From contig JBMONI010000023.1 in NCBI GenBank assembly GCA_049324575.1, positions 1 through 52,297 of the forward strand: a stretch of 52,297 nt of DNA, in the 5' to 3' direction. The notes under the pieces are model-generated. The model saw nothing but the letters and a program-made list of their open reading frames with translations, made no database searches and was not told the origin of the DNA. The stretch's first letter is position 1; every line of letters begins with the position of its first letter. The DNA is from JBMONI01 sp049324575. GTDB lineage: Bacteria > Omnitrophota > Omnitrophia > Omnitrophales > Aquincolibacteriaceae. The position numbers and the translations under genes were made by a program. Positions 26,368 to 35,377 of this stretch are shown here, in pieces.

Positions 26368-26715
26368 ATGGGATCGCCGAAATGGATCGTTCTCCTTGCT
26401 TTGATGCTGGCCGGTTGTGCGACGGGAAAAGGGCCTGAGCATTTTTATTTCGGTTCCTATTCAGAGGCTGAAAAGCTCTACAACAAGGGGCAATACGAGC
26501 CCGCTATCGAAGAATACCAGGCCTATATTGAAGAAAATCCCGAAGGGAATTTGGCGGTCATCGCCAAGTTCTATATCGGGAAAAGCCACGCGGCTTTAGG
26601 CCATAACGAAGAAGCCGTCAGTATTTTCAAGGACATCGTACGGAAGAATCCCGATCTTGTCTGGGCCGATTTCGCTAAGAACCAGCTGGCCGAGATCGAG
26701 AAGGCCAAGTCTTAA
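26368..26715 (+). CDS. Small TPR lipoprotein
   Basis: A 115-residue lipoprotein. I chose the ATG at 26368, with GAGGAGGGA seven bases upstream, rather than a TTG at 26347. The signal peptide ends in the lipobox 'LAGC', so the mature N-terminal Cys (residue 16) is lipidated. The rest is two to three TPR-like helical pairs: 'AEKLYNKGQYEPAIEEYQAY', cut here to its core 'GQYEPAIEEYQAYIEENP', and 'HNEEAVSIFKDIVRKNP'. The size is that of a BamD/YbgF-like fragment, so a periplasmic scaffold at the inner face of the outer membrane is likely. It stands between the porin terminator and RNase P RNA. Confidence 0.82.
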   Translation: MGSPKWIVLLALMLAGCATGKGPEHFYFGSYSEAEKLYNKGQYEPAIEEYQAYIEENPEGNLAVIAKFYIGKSHAALGHNEEAVSIFKDIVRKNPDLVWADFAKNQLAEIEKAKS

Positions 26716-26726
26716 TACCGTTTTTT

Positions 26727-27123
26727 GCAGGAGGCCCCGGAAGGTCGCTTTCGCTTCGGCGGAGGAGGAAAGTCCGGGCTTCATCAGGGCAGCGTAGTGG
26801 GTAATACCCATCTCCTGTGTCCGCGTGACGCAGGACGGATCTCCGCCTGAAGGATGACGGCGGACCCGACCGGAGCGATCCGGCGGGAGAGCCACAGAGA
26901 CGAGTCCCGGAGGACCGAAAGGTCCGAAGGGGGTGAAACGCGGCAATCTCTACGCGAAGAAAGGCCAAAAGGAAGGACCGCCGTAAGGCTTGAGGCGGCC
27001 CGCTTCAGATCCCGCAAGGGAGGTCCTTCAGGTAGGCCGCACGCGGCCTTCAGTAATGAAGGCCCCAGATAGATGACCTTCGCCCCGCAAGGGGCACAGA
27101 ACCCGGCTTATAGGGGCTCCTGC
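26727..27123 (+). ncRNA. rnpB: RNase P RNA, bacterial class A
   Basis: The catalytic RNA that matures tRNA 5' ends. Conserved blocks are visible in order: GAGGAAAGTCCGGGCTTC near 26762, CAGGGCAGC with GGGTAATACCC, the GGTGAAACG block near 26931, AGATAGATGACC near 27068, and ACAGAACCCGGCTTAT near 27096. The ends pair as helix P1, with GCAGGAG at the 5' end against CTCCTGC at the 3' end, which sets the limits. Length is about 397 bases. Open frames drawn through this region are artefacts of its GC-rich helices. An intrinsic terminator follows at once. Confidence 0.96.
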
Positions 27124-27135
27124 ATGAGTTGCGAG

Positions 27136-27170
27136 AGCGCTTCCGAATTCTTTAGGAAGCGCTTTTTTTT
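27136..27170 (+). terminator. Intrinsic terminator of rnpB
   Basis: A 9-bp stem AGCGCTTCC (27136-27144) / GGAAGCGCT (27155-27163) with a ten-base loop and a run of eight T (27163-27170). Confidence 0.9.
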
Positions 27171-27181
27171 CTCTCCTCATC

Positions 27182-27210
27182 TTGACAAAACCCTTTTCAT
27201 GGGATAGATT
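27182..27210 (+). promoter_or_regulatory. Sigma-70 promoter of the pyr operon
   Basis: Consensus TTGACA at 27182-27187, 17-base spacer, TAGATT at 27205-27210. Transcription would start near 27217, giving a leader of about 134 bases before pyrR, which holds the attenuator. Confidence 0.8.
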
Positions 27211-27238
27211 TCACAGGATTTCGAACGTTCCCTTTTAA

Positions 27239-27258
27239 GTCGATGCAGTGACATCGGC
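27239..27258 (+). promoter_or_regulatory. Candidate PyrR-binding hairpin in the pyr leader
   Basis: GTCGATG (27239-27245) pairs with CATCGGC (27252-27258), closing the hexaloop CAGTGA (27246-27251). Known PyrR-binding loops share the hexaloop CNGNGA, which this matches. The hairpin's 3' edge (GGC, 27256-27258) could otherwise pair, together with AGAG (27264-27267), with CTCTGCC (27302-27308) of the terminator. That would allow mutually exclusive structures. This last pairing is weak and only suggested. Confidence 0.6.
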
Positions 27259-27305
27259 AAAGGAGAGAAAGTGAAGTTGCAAAGATCCGCTAGAATGCAG
27301 GCTCT

Positions 27306-27331
27306 GCCCCTCCGGGCGGGGCTTTTTTTTT
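27306..27331 (+). terminator. Attenuator terminator in front of pyrR
   Basis: GCCCC (27306-27310) pairs with GGGGC (27318-27322), followed by nine T (27323-27331), only 19 bases before the pyrR start. A terminator between promoter and first gene is the hallmark of attenuation. With the upstream hairpin and PyrR as first gene, UMP-dependent termination is the likely control. Confidence 0.8.
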
Positions 27332-27350
27332 GCCTTAAGAGGGTCCGGCC

Positions 27351-27890
27351 ATGACCGAGCGTCAAGTCTTGGGAGAGGCGGATATCCAAAAGGCGATCAG
27401 CCGTGTCGCGCATGAGATCATCGAACGGAACTCGGCGCTCTCCAAAGTCGTTCTGGTCGGTATTCGGACCCGCGGGGTCTATATCGCCGAGCGCATTCGC
27501 AAACAGATCAAAGAACTCAAAAACGTAGCGCTTCCCAAAGCCAGCCTCGATATCACTCTTTATCGTGACGATCTGAGCGAGATCGGACTTCGCCCGGAGG
27601 TCCGCGAAACGGACCTTGCGATCAGCCTGAATAAAAAGATCGTTGTTCTTGTGGATGATGTCCTCTATACGGGACGGACCATCCGGGCCGCCCTGGATGC
27701 GCTAATCGATTTCGGGCGTCCTGAGGCGGTCCAATTAGCGGTCCTGATCGACCGCGGTCACCGCGAACTTCCGATCAAGGCCGACTATGTCGGCAAGAAC
27801 CTTCCGACGTCAAAATCCGAACATGTGATCCTGAAGCTGAAGGAAAAAGAAGGCGTCGATGAGGTCGTGATCGCTGGGAGGGAACGCTGA
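27351..27890 (+). CDS. pyrR: PyrR, pyrimidine regulatory protein / uracil phosphoribosyltransferase
   Basis: A 179-residue PRTase-fold protein. The PRPP-binding motif 'VVLVDDVLYTGRTIRAAL' is intact, the N-terminus 'VLGEADIQKAISRVAHEI' is typical, and 'LIDRGHRELPIKADYVGKN' is the family-specific C-terminal segment. PyrR binds a stem-loop in pyr mRNA in the presence of UMP or UTP and promotes termination. Many members also convert uracil to UMP. As first gene behind an attenuator and a PyrR-like hairpin, it most likely controls the whole operon. Its stop shares one base with the pyrB start. Confidence 0.95.
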   Translation: MTERQVLGEADIQKAISRVAHEIIERNSALSKVVLVGIRTRGVYIAERIRKQIKELKNVALPKASLDITLYRDDLSEIGLRPEVRETDLAISLNKKIVVLVDDVLYTGRTIRAALDALIDFGRPEAVQLAVLIDRGHRELPIKADYVGKNLPTSKSEHVILKLKEKEGVDEVVIAGRER

Positions 27891-28846
27891 TGAACAAGAA
27901 GCGATGGACCCGCAAGGACCTGCTCGGGCTTCGGGACCTTTCGAAAGAAGAGATCGAGTATATTCTTGAAACGGCCAAATCATTCCGGGAAGTTTCCTTG
28001 CGGCCGGTCAAGAAGGTCCCTGCCCTCCGCGGGAAAACGATCGCGAATCTTTTCTTCGAGCCGAGCACCCGCACGCGGATATCCTTCGAGCTGGCGGCCA
28101 AACGGCTCAGCGCGGACGTCATTAATTTCGCCTCCTCGACCTCGAGCGTGGTGAAAGGAGAAACCCTGGTCGATACCGCGCGCAATATCGAATCCCTCAA
28201 GGTGGATACGGTGGTGATCCGCCATTCGGCTTCCGGTGCGCCGCATCGGTTGGCTCCGCATTTGAAAGCGGGTGTGATCAATGCGGGGGACGGCATCAAT
28301 GAGCATCCAACACAGGCTCTTCTCGATATGTTCACAATCCTCGATAAGAAAGGAAAGATCGAGGGGCTGAAGATCAGTTTTATCGGCGATATCCTCCATA
28401 GCCGGGTTGCGCGCTCGAACATGTGGGGACTGACAAAACTGGGCGCCAAAGTGACGGTTTGCGCTCCGAAGACCCTTCTTCCGCCTCAAGTGGAGAAGAT
28501 CGGGGTCAAGGTGACCACCAGCCTCAAAGAGGCGGTCAAAGACGCGGATGTCGTCAACTTACTTCGGATCCAGCTTGAACGGCAGGCGCAGTCGTTTTTC
28601 CCGAGCATCCGGGAATATGCAACCGCTTATCAGATCGACCACGAGATCCTCAAGACCGCCAAACCCGATGTGCTGATCATGCATCCCGGCCCGGTGAACC
28701 GTGGTATCGAGATCACGAGCGATGTGGTCGAAGGACCCTATTCCGTCATTCTGGACCAGGTGACCCATGGGATCGCGGTCCGCATGGCGGTCCTGTACCT
28801 GCTTTCTTCCGCAAGCGGAACTCCCGCTGAGGAGGTTGCGTCATGA
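27890..28846 (+). CDS. pyrB: Aspartate carbamoyltransferase catalytic subunit
   Basis: Makes carbamoyl-aspartate, the committed step of pyrimidine synthesis; 318 residues. The carbamoyl-phosphate motif 'FFEPSTRTR' and the substrate motif 'HPTQALLD' are present, with 'MHPGPVNRG' near the end. No pyrI regulatory-subunit gene is found in the operon. The enzyme is therefore probably not controlled by nucleotide binding as in enterobacteria, and may pair with the neighbouring dihydroorotase. It overlaps pyrR by one base and pyrC by four. Confidence 0.96.
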   Translation: MNKKRWTRKDLLGLRDLSKEEIEYILETAKSFREVSLRPVKKVPALRGKTIANLFFEPSTRTRISFELAAKRLSADVINFASSTSSVVKGETLVDTARNIESLKVDTVVIRHSASGAPHRLAPHLKAGVINAGDGINEHPTQALLDMFTILDKKGKIEGLKISFIGDILHSRVARSNMWGLTKLGAKVTVCAPKTLLPPQVEKIGVKVTTSLKEAVKDADVVNLLRIQLERQAQSFFPSIREYATAYQIDHEILKTAKPDVLIMHPGPVNRGIEITSDVVEGPYSVILDQVTHGIAVRMAVLYLLSSASGTPAEEVAS

Positions 28847-30135
28847 ACTATCTTCTGAAAAATGTCTTGTTTACGGATCCGGAAGGACCGGCCGAGGCGA
28901 AACCGCAGGCGCTGGATGTTTACATTGCCAAGGGCCGGATCGCCGAGATCGGACAAGACCTCAAAGGCGAAGAAGCAACGGTGATGGATGCGAAAGGGCT
29001 TCGCCTGATGCCTGGATTCATCGATCTTCACACGCATTTTCGCGAGCCCGGCTATGAGTCCAAAGAGACCATTCAGACCGGAGCGCATGCGGCCCTGCGC
29101 GGAGGGTATGTGGCGTCGGTCTCCATGCCGAACACGAATCCTCCCTGCGACCACCAAAGCGTGATCGACAACATCATCCGCAAAGCGAAAGAGGTCCCTT
29201 ACACTATTTTCCCGGCCGGGACCATCAGCAAAGGGCGGGAAGGCAAAGAGCTTTCGGAGATGGCGGACCTCGTCGATGCGGGGATCGTGGCCGTGACTGA
29301 TGACCATACCTGGGTCGCGAATGCGATCCTGATGAGACGCGCGATGGAATATGCCTCGATGTTCGGATTGATCGTGATGAGCCATTGCGAGGACAAGAAC
29401 CTTTCGGCGGAGGGGGTGATGAATGAGGGTTTTGCCTCTACGCGGCTGGGTCTGCGGGGAATTCCGGCCGCAAGCGAAGATGTCGCCGTCGCGCGCGATA
29501 TCGAGTTGGCGCGTCTGACCGGAGCCAAACTTCATTTGAGCCATATCTCGACCGCTCGATCCGCTGAATTGGTCCGGAGGGCGAAAACGGAAGGGATCAG
29601 CGTGACCGCCGAAGTGACTCCGCATAACCTGACCCTGACGGAAGAATCACTTGAAGGGTACAACACCGATATGAAGATCTATCCTCCGCTTCGCACCTCG
29701 GAAGATGTGGCCGCGGTCCGTGCGGCTCTAAAGGCAGGGACCATCGATTGTGTGGCGACGGACCACGCGCCGCATACCGCAGAGGACAAAATGCAGGAAT
29801 TCGATCATGCCCCCTTCGGGACGATCGGGCTCGAAACGGCTTTCGCTGTTGTCTTGACCGAACTGTATCACGGCGAGAAGTGGCCGCTGGGAGAGATCGT
29901 CAATGTCCTTTCCTGCGTGCCGGCGAAGATCTTGGGGCTGAAAGCCGGTTTTGGGCGTATCCGCAAAGGCGATGTCGCAAACCTGGCTTTGGCGGACCTG
30001 GACCATGAGTGGGTCGTTTCGGCCCAGGATTTTTCCTCCAAATCCAAGAACAGTTGCTTCCTCGGCCGCAAATTAAAAGGAAAGATCCGCGCGACGGTCT
30101 GTGCCGGACGATTGTGGGAATATCCTCCGGCATGA
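28843..30135 (+). CDS. pyrC: Dihydroorotase
   Basis: A class I amidohydrolase of 430 residues that cyclises carbamoyl-aspartate. The zinc ligands 'DLHTHFREPG' and the motif 'MPNTNPP', 'SHCEDKNL', 'LHLSHISTARS' and 'VATDHAPH' are complete. It should thus be an active enzyme rather than the inactive PyrC-like partner seen in some bacteria. It overlaps pyrB (ATGA 28843-28846) and carA (ATGA 30132-30135), indicating coupled translation. Confidence 0.96.
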   Translation: MNYLLKNVLFTDPEGPAEAKPQALDVYIAKGRIAEIGQDLKGEEATVMDAKGLRLMPGFIDLHTHFREPGYESKETIQTGAHAALRGGYVASVSMPNTNPPCDHQSVIDNIIRKAKEVPYTIFPAGTISKGREGKELSEMADLVDAGIVAVTDDHTWVANAILMRRAMEYASMFGLIVMSHCEDKNLSAEGVMNEGFASTRLGLRGIPAASEDVAVARDIELARLTGAKLHLSHISTARSAELVRRAKTEGISVTAEVTPHNLTLTEESLEGYNTDMKIYPPLRTSEDVAAVRAALKAGTIDCVATDHAPHTAEDKMQEFDHAPFGTIGLETAFAVVLTELYHGEKWPLGEIVNVLSCVPAKILGLKAGFGRIRKGDVANLALADLDHEWVVSAQDFSSKSKNSCFLGRKLKGKIRATVCAGRLWEYPPA

Positions 30136-31247
30136 AGGCGACCCTTGCTTTAGAGGACGGATCGATCTTTGAAGGCGAATCCTTCGGCGCCGAAGGGGAG
30201 GTCTTCGGCGAGGTCGTTTTCAATACTTCCCTCAGCGGTTATCAAGAGATCCTGACCGATCCCTCTTATAAGGGACAGATCGTCACGATGACTTATCCCC
30301 ATATCGGCAATTACGGGATCAATGCCGCCGATGACGAATCAAGCCGGCCTTGGGTGGAAGGGTTTGTGGTCCGGGAATTGAGCCCTGTCGTGAGCAATTA
30401 TCGCTCCCAAAAAGCGTTGGGCGAATATCTGCGGGACTACGGGATTGTCGGGATCCAGGGGATCGATACGCGTAAGCTGGTGAAGCATTTGCGCGATCAG
30501 GGGGCGAAAAAAGGCGTGATCTCGACGCGAGAAGGGGATCCCGCCAAACTGGTCTTGAAAGCCCAGGCTTCTCCGAGCATCGTTGGGCGGGACCTGGTCA
30601 AAGAAGTGACTTGTCAAAAGCCCTATGAGTTCTCGGAGGGGCTCCTTCAGGGGTTCGAATGGGGGTGCGCGTGCGAAAAGGTTTTTCCGATCGTGGCGAT
30701 CGACGGAGGGATCAAGAAGAACATCCTCCGCAAGCTGAACCAACATGGTTTCCGCGTGACCGTTGTGCCGGCGAATACGTCGGCGGAAGCGGTCCTCCGG
30801 CATAAGCCGGCCGGGGTTTTCCTTTCCAATGGGCCCGGCGATCCTGCGGCGGTGCCTTATCTGGTCGAAACGGTCCGCTCGCTCGTCGGCAAAGTTCCGA
30901 TCTTCGGGATCTGCCTGGGGCATCAGATGCTGGGCCAGGCGCTCGGCGGGACCACCTCGAAACTCAAGTTCGGACACCGGGGCGGGAACCATCCGGTCAT
31001 GGACTTGGCGACCCAGAAGATCGAGATCACTTCCCAGAACCATGGTTTTGTGGTCGACATCGACTCTCTGCCCCAGGACGAGATCGAACTGACCCATGTG
31101 AATTTGAATGACAAGACCCTGGAAGGGATCCGCCATAAAAAACTTCCTCTTTTTTCTGTCCAATACCATCCGGAAAATTCACCGGGGCCTCATGACAGTG
31201 ATTACCTCTTTGCCCGCTTCCATGAGTTGATCCAGGAGCGGTCCTGA
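30132..31247 (+). CDS. carA: Carbamoyl-phosphate synthase small (glutaminase) subunit
   Basis: Supplies ammonia from glutamine to CarB. The ATG at 30132 overlaps the pyrC stop and gives 371 residues starting 'MKATLALEDGSIFEGESFG', the family start; the frame extends further upstream but only inside pyrC. N-terminal 'TSLSGYQEILTDPSY' is typical. The amidotransferase domain has Cys261 in 'GICLGHQML' and the His/Glu pair in 'VQYHPENSPGP'. Its stop overlaps the carB start by one base. Confidence 0.96.
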   Translation: MKATLALEDGSIFEGESFGAEGEVFGEVVFNTSLSGYQEILTDPSYKGQIVTMTYPHIGNYGINAADDESSRPWVEGFVVRELSPVVSNYRSQKALGEYLRDYGIVGIQGIDTRKLVKHLRDQGAKKGVISTREGDPAKLVLKAQASPSIVGRDLVKEVTCQKPYEFSEGLLQGFEWGCACEKVFPIVAIDGGIKKNILRKLNQHGFRVTVVPANTSAEAVLRHKPAGVFLSNGPGDPAAVPYLVETVRSLVGKVPIFGICLGHQMLGQALGGTTSKLKFGHRGGNHPVMDLATQKIEITSQNHGFVVDIDSLPQDEIELTHVNLNDKTLEGIRHKKLPLFSVQYHPENSPGPHDSDYLFARFHELIQERS

Positions 31248-34200
31248 TGCCTAAACGCGACGATCTCCACAAGATCCTGATCATCGGGTCCGGGCCGATT
31301 GTGATCGGCCAGGCCTGCGAGTTCGATTATTCCGGGACCCAGGCCTGCAAGGCCTTGAAAGAAGAAGGCTATGAGGTTGTGCTGGTGAATTCCAATCCCG
31401 CCACGATCATGACCGATCCGGGCATGGCGCATCGCACCTATATTGAGCCCTTGACCGTCGAATTTCTCGAAAAGATCATCGAAAAGGAACGTCCGGATGC
31501 CTGTCTGCCCACCATGGGCGGGCAAACCGCTTTGAACCTCACCGTCCAGGCCTATGAGAAAGAGGTTTTCCAAAAATACGGGGTTGAGTTGATCGGCGCG
31601 CGCTATGAGACGATCAAAAAGGCCGAAGACCGTCAGCTTTTCAAAAAGGCGATCCAAAAGATCGGGCTGGATCTCCCTAAGAGCGGATTTGCTTACTCGG
31701 TCCGGGAAGCCCTGCAGGTCGCCGACACGATCGGCTACCCGGTCATTGTCAGGCCGAGCTTTACCCTGGGAGGGACCGGGAGCGGGATCTGTTTCAATCG
31801 TGAAGAGCTCGAGCGGACCGCAGGTCTGGGGCTGGAGTACAGCCTGGTCCATGAGGTGCTGATCGAGGAGTCGGTCCTCGGCTGGAAGGAATTTGAACTC
31901 GAGGTCATGCGGGACCGCAAAGACAATTATGTGGTGGTCTGTACGATCGAGAACTTTGATCCGATGGGGGTGCATACGGGGGATTCGATCACGGTCGCTC
32001 CGGCGCAGACCCTGACCGATAAGGAATATCAGCGCATGCGCGATGCGGGAAGGAAGATCATCTCCGAGATCGGCGTCGAGACCGGGGGGTCGAACATCCA
32101 ATTCGCGATCGATCCCAAGGACGGGCGGATGGTCGTGATCGAGATGAATCCGAGGGTTTCGCGTTCTTCGGCCCTGGCTTCGAAGGCGACCGGGTTTCCT
32201 ATCGCTAAATTCGCGGCCAAATTGGCCATCGGATACACGCTCGATGAGATCCCGAACGATATTACCCAATATACGCCGGCTTCTTTCGAGCCATCGATCG
32301 ACTATTGTGTGGTCAAGATCCCGCGGTTCACGTTCGAAAAATTCGAAGGGGTCAGTAACGAACTGACGTCCCAAATGAAATCGGTCGGGGAAGTGATGGC
32401 GATCGGAAGGACTTTCAAGGAAGCGCTTCAGAAAGGGCTTCGCTCGCTCGAAATGAAGCGGTTCGGATTAGGCGCGGACGGGAAAGACCGTGTTTTTTCG
32501 AAGGAGCTTGCAACGCGGGAGGCTTATCGGGATTTTGTGGCGAAGGCGCCCCAGGATGCGGAGCTTAAACGGCAATTATTGGGCCATATCGCGGTAGCCC
32601 GTGACGGACGGATCTTCTATCTCAAGTACGCCATGCTGGCGGGGGCTTCGGTCGAAGAGATCCACCGGGCCACGGCGATCGACCCTTGGTTCCTGGTCCA
32701 GATGGAGCAGATCGTCGAGCTTGAAAAAGAGATCTTGGCGCGGTCTTCTCTCGAAGCTATTTCGAAACCATTGTTCAAAAAGATCAAACAATACGGATTT
32801 TCCGACCGGCAGATCGCTTTTTGCACGGGGGCAAGTGAATCCGAGGTCCGAAAATCCCGAGAAAACCTGGGGATCCGCACGGTCTTCAAACTCGTGGATA
32901 CCTGCGCCGCTGAATTCAAGGCTTATACGCCTTATTTTTATTCGACCTACGAGGAAGAGGACGAAAGCGAGCCCAGTTCACGCAAGAAAGTCATGATCCT
33001 CGGAAGCGGCCCGAACCGCATCGGCCAAGGGATCGAGTTCGATTATTGCTGCGTCCATGCTTCTTTCGCTCTCAAAGCCGCTGGTTTTGAGACGATCATG
33101 GTCAATTCGAACCCCGAGACCGTCAGCACCGATTACGATACTTCGGACAAGCTCTATTTTGAACCGCTGACGCATGAAGATGTCCTCAATATTTTCGAAC
33201 GGGAGAAGCCGATGGGCGTGATCCTCCAATTGGGAGGGCAAACGCCGCTCAATCTCGCCAGATCCCTCCAGGCGAGCGGGGTCCCGATCCTCGGGACTTC
33301 CGCGGATGCGATCGATACGGCGGAGGACCGCGACAAATTCAAGCGCCTTCTCGAGAAGATCGGCCTCCGGCAACCGGTCAGCGGGATTGCTCATGCGTTC
33401 GAGGAAGCGTGTCAGGTTGCCGGGCGGATCGGTTATCCGATCGTGGTCCGTCCTTCTTATGTGTTGGGAGGCAGGGCCATGGAAGTGGCGTTCAGCGAGG
33501 AGGGGTTCAGGAAGTATGTGGCGCAGGCTTTCGAAGCAAGCGGGGAGCATCCCGTCCTGATCGATCAATTCCTCGAGAACGCGATCGAGGTCGATGTGGA
33601 TCTGATCTCGGATGGCGAGACGCAGGTGATCGGTTCGGTCATGGAGCACATCGAAGAAGCGGGGATCCATTCGGGGGACAGCGCTTCCGTGATCCCGCCC
33701 TTTTCTTTACCTGCGAAGATCGTTAAAGAGATCATGGAAAAGACCAAACAGATCGCAAGGGAACTGCGCATCGTTGGTCTGATGAATGTCCAGTATGCGG
33801 TCAAAGACGGCGTGATCTATTGCCTTGAGGTGAATCCCAGAGCTTCGAGAACAGTTCCTTTTGTAAGTAAAACGATCGGAGTTCCGCTCGCCAAATTTGC
33901 CGCGGAGGTCATGGCCGGCCGCACCTTGAAGGAGCTTGGATTTACGCGTGAGATCGTGCCCGATTATGTCGCGGTCAAGGAGTCGGTCCTTCCGTTCGTT
34001 AAATTCCCGGGCGCGGATATCATTCTTTCTCCCGAGATGAAATCGACGGGAGAAGTGATGGGGATCGACCAGGACCTTCCGCGGGCCTTTTATAAATCCC
34101 AAAGCGCGGCGATGACCCATCTGCCCCTTGAAGGGCGGGTCTTTATCAGTATCAAAGACAAGGAAAAACCCAAGATCGTGGGGACCGCTAAAGGTTTCCA

Positions 34201-34576
34201 TGAGATGGGGTTCAAGATCGTTTCGACCAAAGGAACCGCGGCTTTTTTAGACTCTCACGGAATCCCGGTCGAGCCCGTTCTCAAACTTTCTGAGGGGAGG
34301 CCTTCGATCGCTGACATGATCCGCAATAACCAGATCCAGTTGATCATCAATACGCCGAGCGGGCGGGGCCCGTTTCTCGATGAGGCGAAGATCCGTTCGC
34401 TTGCCGTTTCGTTCAATATCCCGTGTATCACGACCCTGAATGCCGCTCAAGCTGCCGCCGCGGCGCTCCGTGCGGTTCGTGGCGGAAAGCAGCTTGGCGT
34501 AAAAACGATCCAGGAGTATCATGCACTCCATGCTGGCCGGTTCGCGAAAAGCTATGATGCCGAAGAAGTACGATGA
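31247..34576 (+). CDS. carB: Carbamoyl-phosphate synthase large subunit
   Basis: A 1109-residue enzyme with two homologous ATP-grasp halves. The first begins 'ILIIGSGPIVIGQACEFDYS' and the second near residue 580 with 'VMILGSGPNRIGQGIEFDY'. ATP-binding segments 'PVIVRPSFTLGGTGSG' and 'PIVVRPSYVLGGRAMEV' are present. A C-terminal MGS-like allosteric domain (about 950-1080) includes 'TKGTAAFLDSHGI'. It makes carbamoyl phosphate for pyrimidines and arginine. The length is slightly above usual (about 1070), with a longer tail after the allosteric domain. The tail overlaps pyrK by 23 bases. Confidence 0.97.
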   Translation: MPKRDDLHKILIIGSGPIVIGQACEFDYSGTQACKALKEEGYEVVLVNSNPATIMTDPGMAHRTYIEPLTVEFLEKIIEKERPDACLPTMGGQTALNLTVQAYEKEVFQKYGVELIGARYETIKKAEDRQLFKKAIQKIGLDLPKSGFAYSVREALQVADTIGYPVIVRPSFTLGGTGSGICFNREELERTAGLGLEYSLVHEVLIEESVLGWKEFELEVMRDRKDNYVVVCTIENFDPMGVHTGDSITVAPAQTLTDKEYQRMRDAGRKIISEIGVETGGSNIQFAIDPKDGRMVVIEMNPRVSRSSALASKATGFPIAKFAAKLAIGYTLDEIPNDITQYTPASFEPSIDYCVVKIPRFTFEKFEGVSNELTSQMKSVGEVMAIGRTFKEALQKGLRSLEMKRFGLGADGKDRVFSKELATREAYRDFVAKAPQDAELKRQLLGHIAVARDGRIFYLKYAMLAGASVEEIHRATAIDPWFLVQMEQIVELEKEILARSSLEAISKPLFKKIKQYGFSDRQIAFCTGASESEVRKSRENLGIRTVFKLVDTCAAEFKAYTPYFYSTYEEEDESEPSSRKKVMILGSGPNRIGQGIEFDYCCVHASFALKAAGFETIMVNSNPETVSTDYDTSDKLYFEPLTHEDVLNIFEREKPMGVILQLGGQTPLNLARSLQASGVPILGTSADAIDTAEDRDKFKRLLEKIGLRQPVSGIAHAFEEACQVAGRIGYPIVVRPSYVLGGRAMEVAFSEEGFRKYVAQAFEASGEHPVLIDQFLENAIEVDVDLISDGETQVIGSVMEHIEEAGIHSGDSASVIPPFSLPAKIVKEIMEKTKQIARELRIVGLMNVQYAVKDGVIYCLEVNPRASRTVPFVSKTIGVPLAKFAAEVMAGRTLKELGFTREIVPDYVAVKESVLPFVKFPGADIILSPEMKSTGEVMGIDQDLPRAFYKSQSAAMTHLPLEGRVFISIKDKEKPKIVGTAKGFHEMGFKIVSTKGTAAFLDSHGIPVEPVLKLSEGRPSIADMIRNNQIQLIINTPSGRGPFLDEAKIRSLAVSFNIPCITTLNAAQAAAAALRAVRGGKQLGVKTIQEYHALHAGRFAKSYDAEEVR

Positions 34577-35336
34577 ATGGGTGGCGGTCCATGAGAACCG
34601 CAAGATCAATTCCAAGTACTACAAACTGACCTTTCGTTCAAAGCTCCTGGCGAGGGGAGCGATGCCGGGGCAATTCCTTCACCTTCAGGTCCATGCGGAC
34701 GGGACTTTCGCCCTCCGCCGTCCATTCAGCTATTACCGAGTATCGGGAGATCAGATCGAGGTCCTTTATGAAGTCCTTGGAAAGGGCACTGCCGTGCTTG
34801 CCAAAAAACAGAAGGGGGACCGGCTCAAGGTCATGGGGCCGCTCGGCCGTCCTTTTACGGCGAAAGCGCCCGGGCTGCCCCGTCTTTTGGTGGCTGGGGG
34901 GATCGGGATCCCTCCGCTGGTCTTCTTTGCGGAAAAGAATAAAGTCGATTACCTCTTGATCGGGATCAAATCCAAGACCGAAAAAATGCCGCCCCAGGAG
35001 CTTGCCCGTGTGAAAGCGAAGATTCTCTATGCGAGTGATGACGGGTCCTTGGGTTTTCACGGTTACGTGACGGGGCTTCTCGAGAAGGTCTTGCGGGATG
35101 AGGACATAAGCCAGGCTTATATTCAGACTTGCGGACCCAAGGTCATGATGAAAACGGTTTTTGATATTGTGCGGAAGCGGAAGCTGGTCGGCGAGGCTTC
35201 GATCGATACGGCCATGGCTTGCGGGGTGGGGGCTTGTCTTGGGTGCATGGTCAAAACGCGCGAGGGGTGGGTTGCTTCGTGCACCGAAGGCCCGGTTTTT
35301 GATTTCGAACAGTTGAACGAGGAGAGCTTCCAGTGA
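34554..35336 (+). CDS. pyrK: Dihydroorotate dehydrogenase electron-transfer subunit
   Basis: The FAD and 2Fe-2S subunit that passes electrons from PyrD to NAD+. It shows the FAD motif 'LRRPFSYYRV', the NAD motif 'VAGGIGIPPLVFF' and the cluster cysteines in 'ACGVGACLGCMVKTREG' plus 'ASCTEG'. I chose the ATG pair at 34554/34557 (260 residues), which matches family N-termini. An ATG at 34521 with AGGAG just ahead is a fair alternative and would add 11 residues. Pairing with a class 1B PyrD identifies the NAD-linked enzyme. Confidence 0.92.
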   Translation: MMPKKYDEWVAVHENRKINSKYYKLTFRSKLLARGAMPGQFLHLQVHADGTFALRRPFSYYRVSGDQIEVLYEVLGKGTAVLAKKQKGDRLKVMGPLGRPFTAKAPGLPRLLVAGGIGIPPLVFFAEKNKVDYLLIGIKSKTEKMPPQELARVKAKILYASDDGSLGFHGYVTGLLEKVLRDEDISQAYIQTCGPKVMMKTVFDIVRKRKLVGEASIDTAMACGVGACLGCMVKTREGWVASCTEGPVFDFEQLNEESFQ

Positions 35337-35377
35337 AGAACGCCCTTTCAAAAAAAAGCGACGACGGAGGATTCTCG

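Noticed and set aside
26784..27072. Short frames on both strands within 26727-27123
   Set aside because: This is RNase P RNA with all conserved blocks; Arg-rich frames are artefacts of its sequence.
31202..32374. A 390-codon minus-strand frame opposite carB
   Set aside because: carB is unmistakable on the plus strand, and the antisense frame has no recognisable domain.
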